Source: Clostridium culturomicium
GTDB lineage: Bacteria > Bacillota > Clostridia > Clostridiales > Clostridiaceae
Assembly: GCF_000821305.1 (NCBI RefSeq)
Contig: NZ_CCXK01000016.1
Location: forward strand, 113,033 to 177,032
Length of the DNA: 64,000 bases
Reading direction: 5' to 3'
Part shown: positions 8,626 to 16,945 of the stretch, in pieces
How positions within the stretch are numbered: position 1 is the stretch's first letter
Layout of the letters: each line of letters starts with the position of its first letter
Program-made: the position numbers and the translations under genes
Notes under the pieces: model-generated
Seen by the model: only the letters and a program-made list of their open reading frames with translations
The model's database searches: none
Told to the model about the DNA's origin: nothing

Positions 8626-10618
8626 TCATGTTCTTAAAATCTTCTTCTGATAAAATTTTAATTCCAAGCTCAACGGCTTTAGTATATTTAGATCCTGCAT
8701 CCTCACCAACAATTACATAGTCAGTCTTCTTGCTGACAGAACCCGACACCTTGGCTCCCAGATCTTCCAGCTTATCCTTTATCTCTGTTCTTGAAAAATC
8801 CTGCAGACTTCCTGTTACAACTACAGTTTTCCCTGCAAATGCATTATCTACAACTTCTTTTACTTCAGTTTCTCTAGGCTTAACCCCTAACTGAAGAAGT
8901 TCATTTATTGTTTCCTTCGATTTTTCCAAAGAAAAGAACTCAACAATATTTTTTGCTACTACATCCCCTATATCAGGAATTGCAACTAACTGTTCAAAGG
9001 TTGCATTTTCAATATTCTCTAAAGTATTAAAGGTTTTAGCTAAATCTTTCGCAGTTTTCTTACCTACATTAACGATTCCTAAGCTATAAATAAACGAATC
9101 AAGCTCACAATCCTTACTTTTTTCTAATGCATTAAGTAAATTCTCTGCTTTTTTCTTACCAAACCTCTCTAAGCCTTCTAACTGCTCTTGAGTCATTCTA
9201 TATAAATCTGATATAGACTTTATACCTAACTGCTCAAAAAGCTGCTCTGCAGTCTTCTCGCTAAATCCTGCAATGTTCATAGCTTCTCTGGAAGCATAAT
9301 GCACGATAGTTTTTACCATTTGTGGTTTACATGCCAAGGTATTTTCACAGAATATATGAACTCCATCTCTAAACAATGCTTCTCCACAGCTAGGGCATAC
9401 TTCTGGTGCTTCAATTTCTTTTGTTCCTTCTAATGATTCTTCAACTACTCCCATAATTTCTGGAATAACATCATTAGATCTTCTCACAAAAACTGTTGCT
9501 CCAATACGTACACCTTTCCTTGCAATATCATCCATATTATTTAAAGTTGCTCTTTTTACTGTTACTCCCGCCAATTCCACTGGTTCTAATATAGCTGTAG
9601 GGCTAACTCTTCCACTTCTACCAACATTCCACTCTACATCTAAAAGTGTTGTCGTTGTCTCCTCTGCTTCAAACTTAAATGCAATAGCCCACTTAGGAAA
9701 TTTAATTGTATAGCCTAAAACTTCTCTAGTTCTCATATCATCTATTGCAATAACAATTCCATCAATATCATAATTTAATGAAGGTCTAATTTCATTTATA
9801 TATTTTGTCTGCTCTTCTATTTCTTCTATGCTGGATACCTTACAAATATAATTATCCATAGGCAGCCCCATTTTCTTTATAAAACCTAACATTTCTTCAT
9901 AGGTCTTAAACTGCTGACCTTCGTTATATCCAACATCATAGAAAAAAGCAGATAAATTTCTTCTGGCAGTCTCTTTTACATTTAAATTTCTTAAAGCTCC
10001 TGCGGCTCCATTCCTAAGATTTTTAAGTGGTGTTTCAGCATTCTTATTATACTCTTCAAAGGCTTCTTTTGTCATAATAGCCTCACCATGGATTTCTAAC
10101 ACATTATTGTTATCAATCTTTAAAGGAATAGACTTAATAGTTTTAACCTGACTTGTAATATCTTCCCCAACTTCTCCTGTACCTCTTGAAGCAGCTACTG
10201 ATAGAATTCCATCTTCATCATAGGTTAAGTTAACAGAAAGCCCATCAAACTTTTTTGTTATAATATACTGAAGCTTCGGAAGCTGCTCTTCATGAGTACT
10301 ATTAAATTCCTTCACAGCCTTTAAGTTTCTATTATGCCAATCCACAATTTCCTCTATTGATTGAGCTTTATCTAAACTCCACAATGGAGCTCTATGTCTA
10401 TACTTTTTGAATTCATCAAGAACCACATCTCCAACTCTAAGAGTCGGAGAATATGGTAATACTTCATTTAATTCCTTTTCAATTTCCTTAAGTTCATCAT
10501 ATTTTTTATCATACTCTTTATCCGAAACTGAAGAATTATCCAAAGTATAATATTCATAGGAATATCTATTTAACTCTTCAATAAGCTCCAGCATTCTTTC
10601 ACGTTTTGAACTACTCAT
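8621..10618 (-). CDS. ligA: NAD-dependent DNA ligase LigA
   Basis: 665 aa, full length. It seals nicks in DNA using NAD+. Domain order: Ia (1-75); nucleotidyltransferase with K123-F-D-G; OB fold after about 330 (RVSPTAILEPVELAG); Zn finger with C408, C411, C424 and C430; helix-hairpin-helix repeats; C-terminal BRCT (GKTVVVTGSLQDFSRTEI). Two residues that are normally conserved differ. The Glu two places before the catalytic Lys is T121, and the motif IV Lys (usually DGVVIK) is A291 in DGIVIA. K315 of motif V is kept. I believe this variant is typical of some Clostridium LigAs, but cannot confirm it here. It lies 13 bp after pcrA, in an operon with it. Confidence 0.95.
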   Translation of the reverse strand: MSSSKRERMLELIEELNRYSYEYYTLDNSSVSDKEYDKKYDELKEIEKELNEVLPYSPTLRVGDVVLDEFKKYRHRAPLWSLDKAQSIEEIVDWHNRNLKAVKEFNSTHEEQLPKLQYIITKKFDGLSVNLTYDEDGILSVAASRGTGEVGEDITSQVKTIKSIPLKIDNNNVLEIHGEAIMTKEAFEEYNKNAETPLKNLRNGAAGALRNLNVKETARRNLSAFFYDVGYNEGQQFKTYEEMLGFIKKMGLPMDNYICKVSSIEEIEEQTKYINEIRPSLNYDIDGIVIAIDDMRTREVLGYTIKFPKWAIAFKFEAEETTTTLLDVEWNVGRSGRVSPTAILEPVELAGVTVKRATLNNMDDIARKGVRIGATVFVRRSNDVIPEIMGVVEESLEGTKEIEAPEVCPSCGEALFRDGVHIFCENTLACKPQMVKTIVHYASREAMNIAGFSEKTAEQLFEQLGIKSISDLYRMTQEQLEGLERFGKKKAENLLNALEKSKDCELDSFIYSLGIVNVGKKTAKDLAKTFNTLENIENATFEQLVAIPDIGDVVAKNIVEFFSLEKSKETINELLQLGVKPRETEVKEVVDNAFAGKTVVVTGSLQDFSRTEIKDKLEDLGAKVSGSVSKKTDYVIVGEDAGSKYTKAVELGIKILSEEDFKNMI

Positions 10619-10631
10619 AAATATCCTCCAC

Positions 10632-12893
10632 CTATAATAATTCTAATCCTGCCTTATTCAGCATTAATTTTTTTATTCCCATATTATTAAAGGCTATTGT
10701 TACAATGGTTCCTGAAGCATCCTTAGTCGTTGATACAACAGTACCTATTCCAAACTTCCCATGCTTAACCTTTCTGCCAACTGTAACTTCACTACATGAT
10801 ATTCCTTGAGATGCAGCTACCTTTTTTTCATTTAAGAAGTCAGCATTACTTGAGGTTGACTTATTATAAAAACTATTTCTAAAGGAATGAGGATTATTGT
10901 CTCTCTCCATTCCAAAGGTACTGCTACTAGGTGAAGTTCCTGGTTTTTGATGAACCCTTGTTACTTCATTTAAACTAGTTCTTAGCTCCTTAGGAATTTC
11001 ATTTACGAAATCTGAAAGAGGATATGCTACCGTTCTACCAAAAACCATTCTTTGGTCTGCAGAAGAAATATATAAATTCTCCTTTGCTCTTGTTATTGCA
11101 ACATATGCAAGCCTTCTTGATTCCTCCATTTCACTATTGCTGTTTAATGAAGACATTCCTGGGAAAATACCATTCTCCATACCAACTAAGAATACCACTG
11201 GGAATTCAAGTCCTTTAGCACTGTGAACAGTCATCATAACTACAGCATCATTATCTTCCTCTAAATTATCTATATCAGATACTAAAGTAACCTTCTCTAA
11301 GAATGCACTTAAAGATTTATCCTCAGAAGAAGCTTCAAAGGCAACAGCATCAGAAACCAATTCCTTTAAGTTCTCAACTCTGCTTTCATCTTCTGCACTC
11401 GTAGATCCCTTGAGCATCTTCATATATCCGCTTCTATCTAAAATTTCCTCAATTAAATGGGAAACACTTAAATTTTCTGCATCTGTAATCAGTGTATTCA
11501 TTAAGCTCACAAACTTATTAATGCTTGTTATAGTTCTTGCTGTAAGGTTTGGAATAAAGTCTGCATCTAATAAAGCATCATACATACAGATTTCCTTATC
11601 AGTAGCAAACTCCTGAACCTTTGCAATAGTTGTATCACCTATACTTCTCTTTGGCTCATTTATTATTCTTTTTAAGCTTACATCATCTAATGGATTATTT
11701 ATCAGCTTTAAATAAGCCATAATATCCTTTATTTCTTTTCTTTCATAGAAACGAAGTCCACCAACAATTTTATATGTTATTGAGTTACGTCTAAAAGCTT
11801 CCTCAAAAATACGAGATTGAGAGTTCATTCTATAAAGTATAGCAAAGTCTTTAAGACTTCTGCCTTCTTCAGTCATTAATCTTTTAATTTGAGTTGCAAC
11901 AAAGTTACCTTCATCTATATCACTATAAGCCCTATATACCTTAATTGGGTCTCCAGCTTCACTTTCTGTTCTAAGAGCTTTATCTTTTCTTTGGGCATTA
12001 TTTCTGATAACTTTATTGGCAGCTTCTAAAATGTTTGACTTAGATCTGTAGTTCTGCTCAAGCTTAACCACCTTCGCCTTAGGAAAATCTTTTTCAAAAT
12101 CTAATATATTGTGAATATCTGCACCTCTCCATGCATAAATACATTGGTCATCATCACCAACAACACAGATATTTTCATTCTCATTTACTAGTAACTTAAC
12201 TAGTTCATATTGACACTTATTAGTATCTTGATACTCATCTACTAATATGTACTTAAATTTTCTTCTATAAAACTCTCTAACTTCTTCATTTTCTTTAAAC
12301 AATCTAACTGTTAAATATATTAAATCATCAAAGTCTAAAGAGTTTGCTGTCTTAAGCTTCTTCTCATAAGCTAGATATACATCAGCAATTTTATTCATTC
12401 TAAAATTATGTTCATTTTCTTTTTTAAATTTCTTTGCAGAAATTAATTTATTCTTAGCGTCAGATATCTTTCCAATTATCTCACCTTCAGTTAAGTCTTT
12501 ATCATTTATATTAAGCTCCTTCATACATTGCTTAACTAAAGACTTAGCGTCATAGCTGTCATAGATGGTGAAATTTTTATTATATCCCATCTTGTCAATT
12601 TCTCTTCTAAGAATTCTAACACAGCTTGAGTGGAAGGTTGAAACCCACATACCGTCAACTACATCCCCTACAAGACCTTTAACTCTTTCCTTCATCTCAC
12701 CAGCTGCTTTATTTGTAAAAGTCAGCGCTAATATTTGTGATGGATATATATTTAAATCATTTATCATATGGGCTATTCTATAAGTTAAAACCCTTGTTTT
12801 TCCTGAACCAGCACCTGCTAATATTAATAATGGTCCTTCAACGGTTATTGCTGCCTCATACTGTTCTTTATTAAGCAGATTTTTCAAGTCCAT
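10632..12893 (-). CDS. pcrA: ATP-dependent 3'-5' DNA helicase PcrA (UvrD family)
   Basis: 753 aa, the usual PcrA length. It unwinds DNA in repair and rolling-circle replication and clears recombinase filaments. Motif I is GAGSGKT (27-33). TFTNKAAGEMKERV (Ia), VDEYQDTN (II), GDDDQCIYAWRGA (III), EQNYRS (IV) and VMMTVHSAKGLEFPVVF (V) follow, then RRLAYVAITRA (VI). The C-terminal 40 residues (GRKVKHGKFGIGTVV) form the Tudor-like domain that contacts RNA polymerase. An extended -10 TGATATAAT lies upstream (TATAAT on the minus strand at 12983-12978). Confidence 0.97.
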   Translation of the reverse strand: MDLKNLLNKEQYEAAITVEGPLLILAGAGSGKTRVLTYRIAHMINDLNIYPSQILALTFTNKAAGEMKERVKGLVGDVVDGMWVSTFHSSCVRILRREIDKMGYNKNFTIYDSYDAKSLVKQCMKELNINDKDLTEGEIIGKISDAKNKLISAKKFKKENEHNFRMNKIADVYLAYEKKLKTANSLDFDDLIYLTVRLFKENEEVREFYRRKFKYILVDEYQDTNKCQYELVKLLVNENENICVVGDDDQCIYAWRGADIHNILDFEKDFPKAKVVKLEQNYRSKSNILEAANKVIRNNAQRKDKALRTESEAGDPIKVYRAYSDIDEGNFVATQIKRLMTEEGRSLKDFAILYRMNSQSRIFEEAFRRNSITYKIVGGLRFYERKEIKDIMAYLKLINNPLDDVSLKRIINEPKRSIGDTTIAKVQEFATDKEICMYDALLDADFIPNLTARTITSINKFVSLMNTLITDAENLSVSHLIEEILDRSGYMKMLKGSTSAEDESRVENLKELVSDAVAFEASSEDKSLSAFLEKVTLVSDIDNLEEDNDAVVMMTVHSAKGLEFPVVFLVGMENGIFPGMSSLNSNSEMEESRRLAYVAITRAKENLYISSADQRMVFGRTVAYPLSDFVNEIPKELRTSLNEVTRVHQKPGTSPSSSTFGMERDNNPHSFRNSFYNKSTSSNADFLNEKKVAASQGISCSEVTVGRKVKHGKFGIGTVVSTTKDASGTIVTIAFNNMGIKKLMLNKAGLELL

Positions 12894-13073
12894 TTAATCA
12901 CTCCTACATCTATATAAATTAGCTTCATGTTTACAAACCATAGATTTGAACACTCACTTATTTTTAATCTATCTTTTATTATATCATATAGTTACATATT
13001 ATAAACGAATTTTATCCAATTTAAGAATTTATGTTCGCGAATTCTATTCCATCATATAGTATTATCCGTCTTA
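12894..13073. other. pcrA promoter region
   Basis: This AT-rich gene-free stretch holds an extended -10 for pcrA (12978-12983, minus strand). It also holds an imperfect palindrome-like sequence around CCATAGATTTGAACACTCAC (12938-12957) that resembles intergenic sequence near 23110. Confidence 0.5.
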
Positions 13074-13112
13074 GAATAAAAAAAATACTTAACCTATATG
13101 ATTAGGTTAAGC
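13074..13112 (-). terminator. Terminator after yerC
   Basis: On the minus strand, CTTAACCTA and TAGGTTAAG pair around a 6-nt loop and are followed by a run of eight T. Confidence 0.85.
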
Positions 13113-13121
13113 ATTATTTAT

Positions 13122-13442
13122 CTACAATTCTTCTTTATAATAGTCCTTCCAGTTTACCCTTTCAAAAATAGCATCATACCCATTTGTACCGTAATTAAGG
13201 GATTTATTAACTCTGCTTATGGTGGCGGTGCTTACACCAGTACTACTGGCAATATCTAAATATGTTTTCTTATTCTTTAGCATGGTAGCAACCTTAAGTC
13301 TTTGTTCCATTGCTTTTATTTCAGTAATAGTACATACATCTTCTAAAAATCTATAGACTTCTTCTCTAGTTTCTAAACATCTGATTGCATCAACTAAGTA
13401 ATCCATTTCCAAACTTTTAAGTTTAGACTTATATTCTTCCAT
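13122..13442 (-). CDS. YerC/YecD family TrpR-related DNA-binding protein
   Basis: The 106-aa all-helical protein belongs to the Trp-repressor-like YerC/YecD family. Residues 40-90 (ITEIKAMEQRLKVATML, then TYLDIASSTGVSTATISRVNKSL) form a TrpR-type helix-turn-helix. YerC genes are commonly found beside pcrA-ligA in Firmicutes, as here, but their ligand and targets are poorly defined. A promoter and a palindrome overlap its start region (13455-13493), which suggests autoregulation; that is inference. Confidence 0.9.
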   Translation of the reverse strand: MEEYKSKLKSLEMDYLVDAIRCLETREEVYRFLEDVCTITEIKAMEQRLKVATMLKNKKTYLDIASSTGVSTATISRVNKSLNYGTNGYDAIFERVNWKDYYKEEL

Positions 13443-13454
13443 TATTTACATCAC

Positions 13455-13493
13455 CCCTATTAATATTATAGGGTTAAATTTAATTTATGTAAA
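13455..13493 (-). promoter_or_regulatory. yerC promoter with overlapping palindrome (candidate operator)
   Basis: On the minus strand TTTACA (13493-13488), 17 nt and TATAAT (13470-13465) form a near-consensus promoter. A palindrome with CCCTAT (13455-13460) and ATAGGG (13468-13473) arms covers the -10 box and reaches the SD. Confidence 0.6.
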
Positions 13494-13546
13494 TATTTTT
13501 AGAAAATAAAGAATATTTTTAATTATTTCTCTCACCCTATTAGCTA

Positions 13547-13575
13547 TTGACATTTTATGCTCTTTAAAATAATAT
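13547..13575 (+). promoter_or_regulatory. Promoter of the SAM riboswitch-metT unit
   Basis: Perfect TTGACA at 13547-13552, 17-nt spacer, then TAATAT at 13570-13575, ending about 20 bp before the riboswitch. Confidence 0.7.
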
Positions 13576-13593
13576 AAAACTAATTAAAAATAT

Positions 13594-13746
13594 ATCTTAT
13601 CAAGAGTGGTGGAGGGACTGGCCCGTCGATACCCAGCAACCAATATGTTCAATACACATATAATGGTGCTAAATCCTGCAGCTTTTCATGCTGATAGATG
13701 AGTTTACTTAGTTAATTCTAGCTTGAGTTCATCTCAAGCTTTTTTT
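13594..13746 (+). promoter_or_regulatory. SAM-I (S-box) riboswitch with terminator
   Basis: The S-box core CTTATCAAGAGTGGTGGAGG, then GACTGGCCC and CAGCAACC, is followed by the variable P3/P4 region. The end of P1 (GATAGATGAG) is followed by a terminator: 8-bp stem 13720-13727/13733-13740 and seven T. S-boxes turn genes off when S-adenosylmethionine is abundant, so the downstream transporter should be made during methionine/SAM shortage. Confidence 0.95.
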
Positions 13747-13777
13747 ATTACTTAAAATTACTTAAAGGAGACTTAAT

Positions 13778-15100
13778 ATGAATAACTCAAAAACAAAAGG
13801 CAATGCTCTTGCTTTGCTGCCCCTAGGCGTATTCCTACTATTATTTATTGGAAGCGGAATTATAAGTGGAGACTTTTATAAGATGCCGGTTCTTGTTGCT
13901 TTCATCATTTCTACTTCTACAGCCTTTTTAATTAACAAAAGAGCTGACTTTTCCACTAAGTTAGAAGTGTTTTGTAAAGGTGGTGGAAATAAAGACATTA
14001 TCTTAATGCTGATGATATTTTTATTTGCAGGTTCCTTTAGCAGCGTTGCGAAATCCATGGGAGGTGTTGATTCCATTGTAAACTTAGGATTATCTATTCT
14101 TCCAGCTAATCTTTTAGTTTCAGGTTTATTTATTATAGGATGCTTCATATCAATCTCTATGGGTACCTCTGTTGGAACAATTGCAGCACTTGGACCTATT
14201 GGATTGGCTATCGCTTCAAAAACAGGAATTCCAACAGCTTTAATTTTAGGTGCTGTTGTTGGCGGTGCTATGTTCGGTGACAATTTATCTATGATATCTG
14301 ATACCACAATTGCAGCTACCAGAACTCAGGGTTGTGAAATGAAGGACAAGTTTAGAGCTAACTTCTTAATTGTACTCCCAGCTGCAATAATAACTGTAAT
14401 AATTCTTACCCTTTTAACTATTGGTTATAAAGGCACTCCTTCTTCAAATTACAGCTATGAATTAATAAAAGTTTTGCCTTATATGTTTGTGCTTATCGGT
14501 GCTATTCTTGGGACAAATGTATTTTTCCTTTTAGGCGGAGGTGTTATCCTTGCAGGAATAATTGGATTAATTTCAGGAGCTTTTGATATGTTTGGATTAA
14601 TTGCTGCAATCTCAAGTGGAATGGTTTCCATGCAAGAACTATGCTTAATTTCTATCGTTGTTGGTGGAATGGTTGAATTAATTAAATTCAATGGAGGTAT
14701 TGATTTTCTACTGAACTTTATAACTAAAAGAATTAAAAGTAAGAGGGGTGCTGAATTGGGAATTGCTGCTTTAGTCAGTGTAATGGATTTATGTACTGCA
14801 AATAATACAATAGCTATTGTAATGGCAGCACCGCTAGCTAAAGATATTTCCGAAGAATATGAAGTAGACCCAGCAAAGTCTGCTAGTCTATTAGATATTT
14901 TTTCATCAGTATGGCAGGGCATCATCCCTTATGGCGCACAACTTTTAACTGCCGCAGGTCTTGCTGGTATATCTCCCTTTGAAATAATAAAATACCTGCA
15001 TTATCCTATTTTAATGTTAATCTGTGGGTGTGTTTCAATAGCCTTTGGAATTCCAAAAATAAAATCTATTAAATCAAAATCGGCTAAACCTGCCGCTTAA
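13778..15100 (+). CDS. metT: NhaC-family antiporter-like membrane transporter, probable methionine transporter (MetT type)
   Basis: 440 aa with about 10-12 membrane helices. NhaC-superfamily features include GTSVGTIAALGPIGLAIA, GAVVGGAMFGDNLSMISDT and DLCTANNTIAIVMAAP. By homology alone it would be called a Na+/H+ antiporter. The SAM riboswitch directly upstream, 31 bp before the ATG, points instead to the methionine-regulated branch predicted to import methionine (MetT). The SD TTAAAGGAG precedes the ATG. The gene is monocistronic, with a terminator just after it. Substrate assignment is inference from regulation. Confidence 0.85.
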   Translation: MNNSKTKGNALALLPLGVFLLLFIGSGIISGDFYKMPVLVAFIISTSTAFLINKRADFSTKLEVFCKGGGNKDIILMLMIFLFAGSFSSVAKSMGGVDSIVNLGLSILPANLLVSGLFIIGCFISISMGTSVGTIAALGPIGLAIASKTGIPTALILGAVVGGAMFGDNLSMISDTTIAATRTQGCEMKDKFRANFLIVLPAAIITVIILTLLTIGYKGTPSSNYSYELIKVLPYMFVLIGAILGTNVFFLLGGGVILAGIIGLISGAFDMFGLIAAISSGMVSMQELCLISIVVGGMVELIKFNGGIDFLLNFITKRIKSKRGAELGIAALVSVMDLCTANNTIAIVMAAPLAKDISEEYEVDPAKSASLLDIFSSVWQGIIPYGAQLLTAAGLAGISPFEIIKYLHYPILMLICGCVSIAFGIPKIKSIKSKSAKPAA

Positions 15101-15121
15101 CATTTGCAATAACCGTATAAT

Positions 15122-15150
15122 AAAAAGCTATCTTAATAGATAGCTTTTTT
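15122..15150. terminator. Bidirectional terminator between metT and secG
   Basis: AAAAGCTATCT and AGATAGCTTTT pair around TAAT. Runs of T or A flank both sides, serving the two convergent genes. Confidence 0.85.
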
Positions 15151-15384
15151 CTATAGTAGTATTCTGTTAATTAAGATAGTTGCTACTGCAAATACTATTG
15201 CAGATACTATTGTAAGCTTCATAAGGAAAGCTTCTTTAGTCTTTGTTTTGTTTTTGCTATAGAAAGTTTCTGATGTTCCTGAAACAAGCCCACCAAGTCC
15301 TGATGCCTTACTTTCTTGTAAAGATATTGATATTATTACTAGTATTGCTGATATAACAATAATGATTTCAAGTGCTGTTCTCAT
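15151..15384 (-). CDS. secG: Preprotein translocase subunit SecG
   Basis: 77 aa, with two membrane helices (about 3-22 and 55-76) around the conserved SLQESKASGLGGLVSGTSE loop. SecG assists SecYEG-mediated protein export. SD AAGGGGGTG precedes the ATG at 15384. It lies downstream of eno on the same strand, a common Clostridium arrangement, but a terminator at 15496-15530 separates them. Confidence 0.93.
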   Translation of the reverse strand: MRTALEIIIVISAILVIISISLQESKASGLGGLVSGTSETFYSKNKTKTKEAFLMKLTIVSAIVFAVATILINRILL

Positions 15385-15495
15385 CGTGGCACCCCCTTAA
15401 AATATTCCTAAATATCTATCTCCCATTTTATCATAGGAAAAATGTTTTTACAACTTGAAAAGCAATAAATGTAAATAGCCCTTCATCCATATTGA

Positions 15496-15530
15496 ATTAA
15501 AAGCAGGGACAAATAATTATCCCTGCTTAA
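15496..15530 (-). terminator. Terminator after eno
   Basis: On the minus strand AAGCAGGGA and TCCCTGCTT pair around a 10-nt loop and run into TTTAAT. It closes the glycolytic gene cluster. Confidence 0.8.
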
Positions 15531-15556
15531 TTTCATAATAAATTTAATTACTTAAA

Positions 15557-16852
15557 TTATCTTTTTACGTTGTAGAAAGATTTTAAGCCTCTGAATTCAG
15601 CCATATCGCCTAACTCTTCTTCAATTCTTAATAATTGGTTGTACTTAGCAACTCTTTCACTTCTAGCTGGTGCACCAGTCTTAATTTGACCAGCATTTGT
15701 TGCTACAACTAAGTCAGCAATAGTGTTATCTTCAGTTTCTCCAGATCTGTGAGATACTACTGCAGTATATCCAGCTCTAGATGCCATTTCGATAGCATTT
15801 AAAGTTTCAGTTAAAGTACCGATTTGGTTTAATTTTATTAAGATTGAGTTAGCAGTTTCTGCTTCAATTCCTCTTGATAATCTCTCAGTGTTAGTAACGA
15901 ATAAATCGTCTCCAACTAATTGAACTTTGTGTCCAATTTTATCAGTTAGGTATTTCCAACCTTCCCAATCTTCTTCAGCCATACCATCTTCGATAGAGAT
16001 GATCGGGTATTTTTCACATAACTCTACATAGTAATCAGCCATTTGCTCTGGAGTAAGAATTCTTCCTTCTCCAGCAAGATTGTATTTTCCATCTTCGAAG
16101 AACTCAGATGAAGCTGGGTCAAGAGCTATGAAAGCATCTTTTCCTGGAACGTATCCAGCTTTTTCTATAGCTTCGATGATAACTTTTATAGCATCTTCGT
16201 TGCAGTCTAAGTTTGGAGCAAATCCACCCTCATCACCAACACCAGTGCTTAAGCCTCTAGCTTTTAATATTCCTTTTAATGCATGATAAACTTCAGCACC
16301 CATTCTTAAAGCTTCACTGAATGAAGAAGCTCCAGCAGGCATTACCATGAACTCTTGAAGGTCAACGTTGTTATCAGCGTGAGATCCACCGTTTAATATG
16401 TTCATCATTGGAACTGGTAGAACTTTAGCGTTAACTCCTCCTAAGTATTGGTATAAACCTAATCCTAAGTAGTTAGCTGCTGCTTTAGCACAAGCAAGAG
16501 AAACTCCTAGAGTAGCGTTAGCACCTAATTTAGCTTTGTTGTGTGTACCATCTAATTCGATTAAAGCTTTATCTATAGCAACTTGATCGAAAATGTTCAT
16601 TCCAACTAATTCTTCAGCGATTATTTCATTTACATTTTCAACTGCCTTTAAAACACCTTTTCCATTGAAGAACTCTTTATCACCATCTCTTAATTCTACA
16701 GCTTCAAACATACCTGTAGATGCTCCTGATGGTACTGCTGCAACTCCAACTGTACCGTCTTCTAATACTACCTCTACCTCTACAGTTGGGAATGCTCTTG
16801 AGTCAAGTATTTGTCTTGCAAATACGTCAATGATTTCAACATATTGTTTCAT
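15557..16852 (-). CDS. eno: Enolase (phosphopyruvate hydratase)
   Basis: 431 aa, full length. It converts 2-phosphoglycerate to phosphoenolpyruvate in the cytoplasm. Present are the GASTG loop, GGSHADNNVDLQEFMVMP, GDEGGFAPN, LALDP-like metal ligands (IALDPASSEF, ISIEDGMAEEDWEGW, GDDLFVTN), the catalytic-Lys segment LIKLNQIGT and SHRSGETED. It is last in the cluster, 93 bp after gpmI. A TATAAT in that gap with a weak -35 (ATTACA) suggests its own additional promoter. SD TTTAGGAGG precedes the ATG. Confidence 0.98.
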   Translation of the reverse strand: MKQYVEIIDVFARQILDSRAFPTVEVEVVLEDGTVGVAAVPSGASTGMFEAVELRDGDKEFFNGKGVLKAVENVNEIIAEELVGMNIFDQVAIDKALIELDGTHNKAKLGANATLGVSLACAKAAANYLGLGLYQYLGGVNAKVLPVPMMNILNGGSHADNNVDLQEFMVMPAGASSFSEALRMGAEVYHALKGILKARGLSTGVGDEGGFAPNLDCNEDAIKVIIEAIEKAGYVPGKDAFIALDPASSEFFEDGKYNLAGEGRILTPEQMADYYVELCEKYPIISIEDGMAEEDWEGWKYLTDKIGHKVQLVGDDLFVTNTERLSRGIEAETANSILIKLNQIGTLTETLNAIEMASRAGYTAVVSHRSGETEDNTIADLVVATNAGQIKTGAPARSERVAKYNQLLRIEEELGDMAEFRGLKSFYNVKR

Positions 16853-16945
16853 TATTCTTCCTCCTAAACTTTGTTTATATAAATCTATATTAATAAATTT
16901 ACATCCATAAAAAATTATACTATACTTACTTATTTTTGTAATGTT

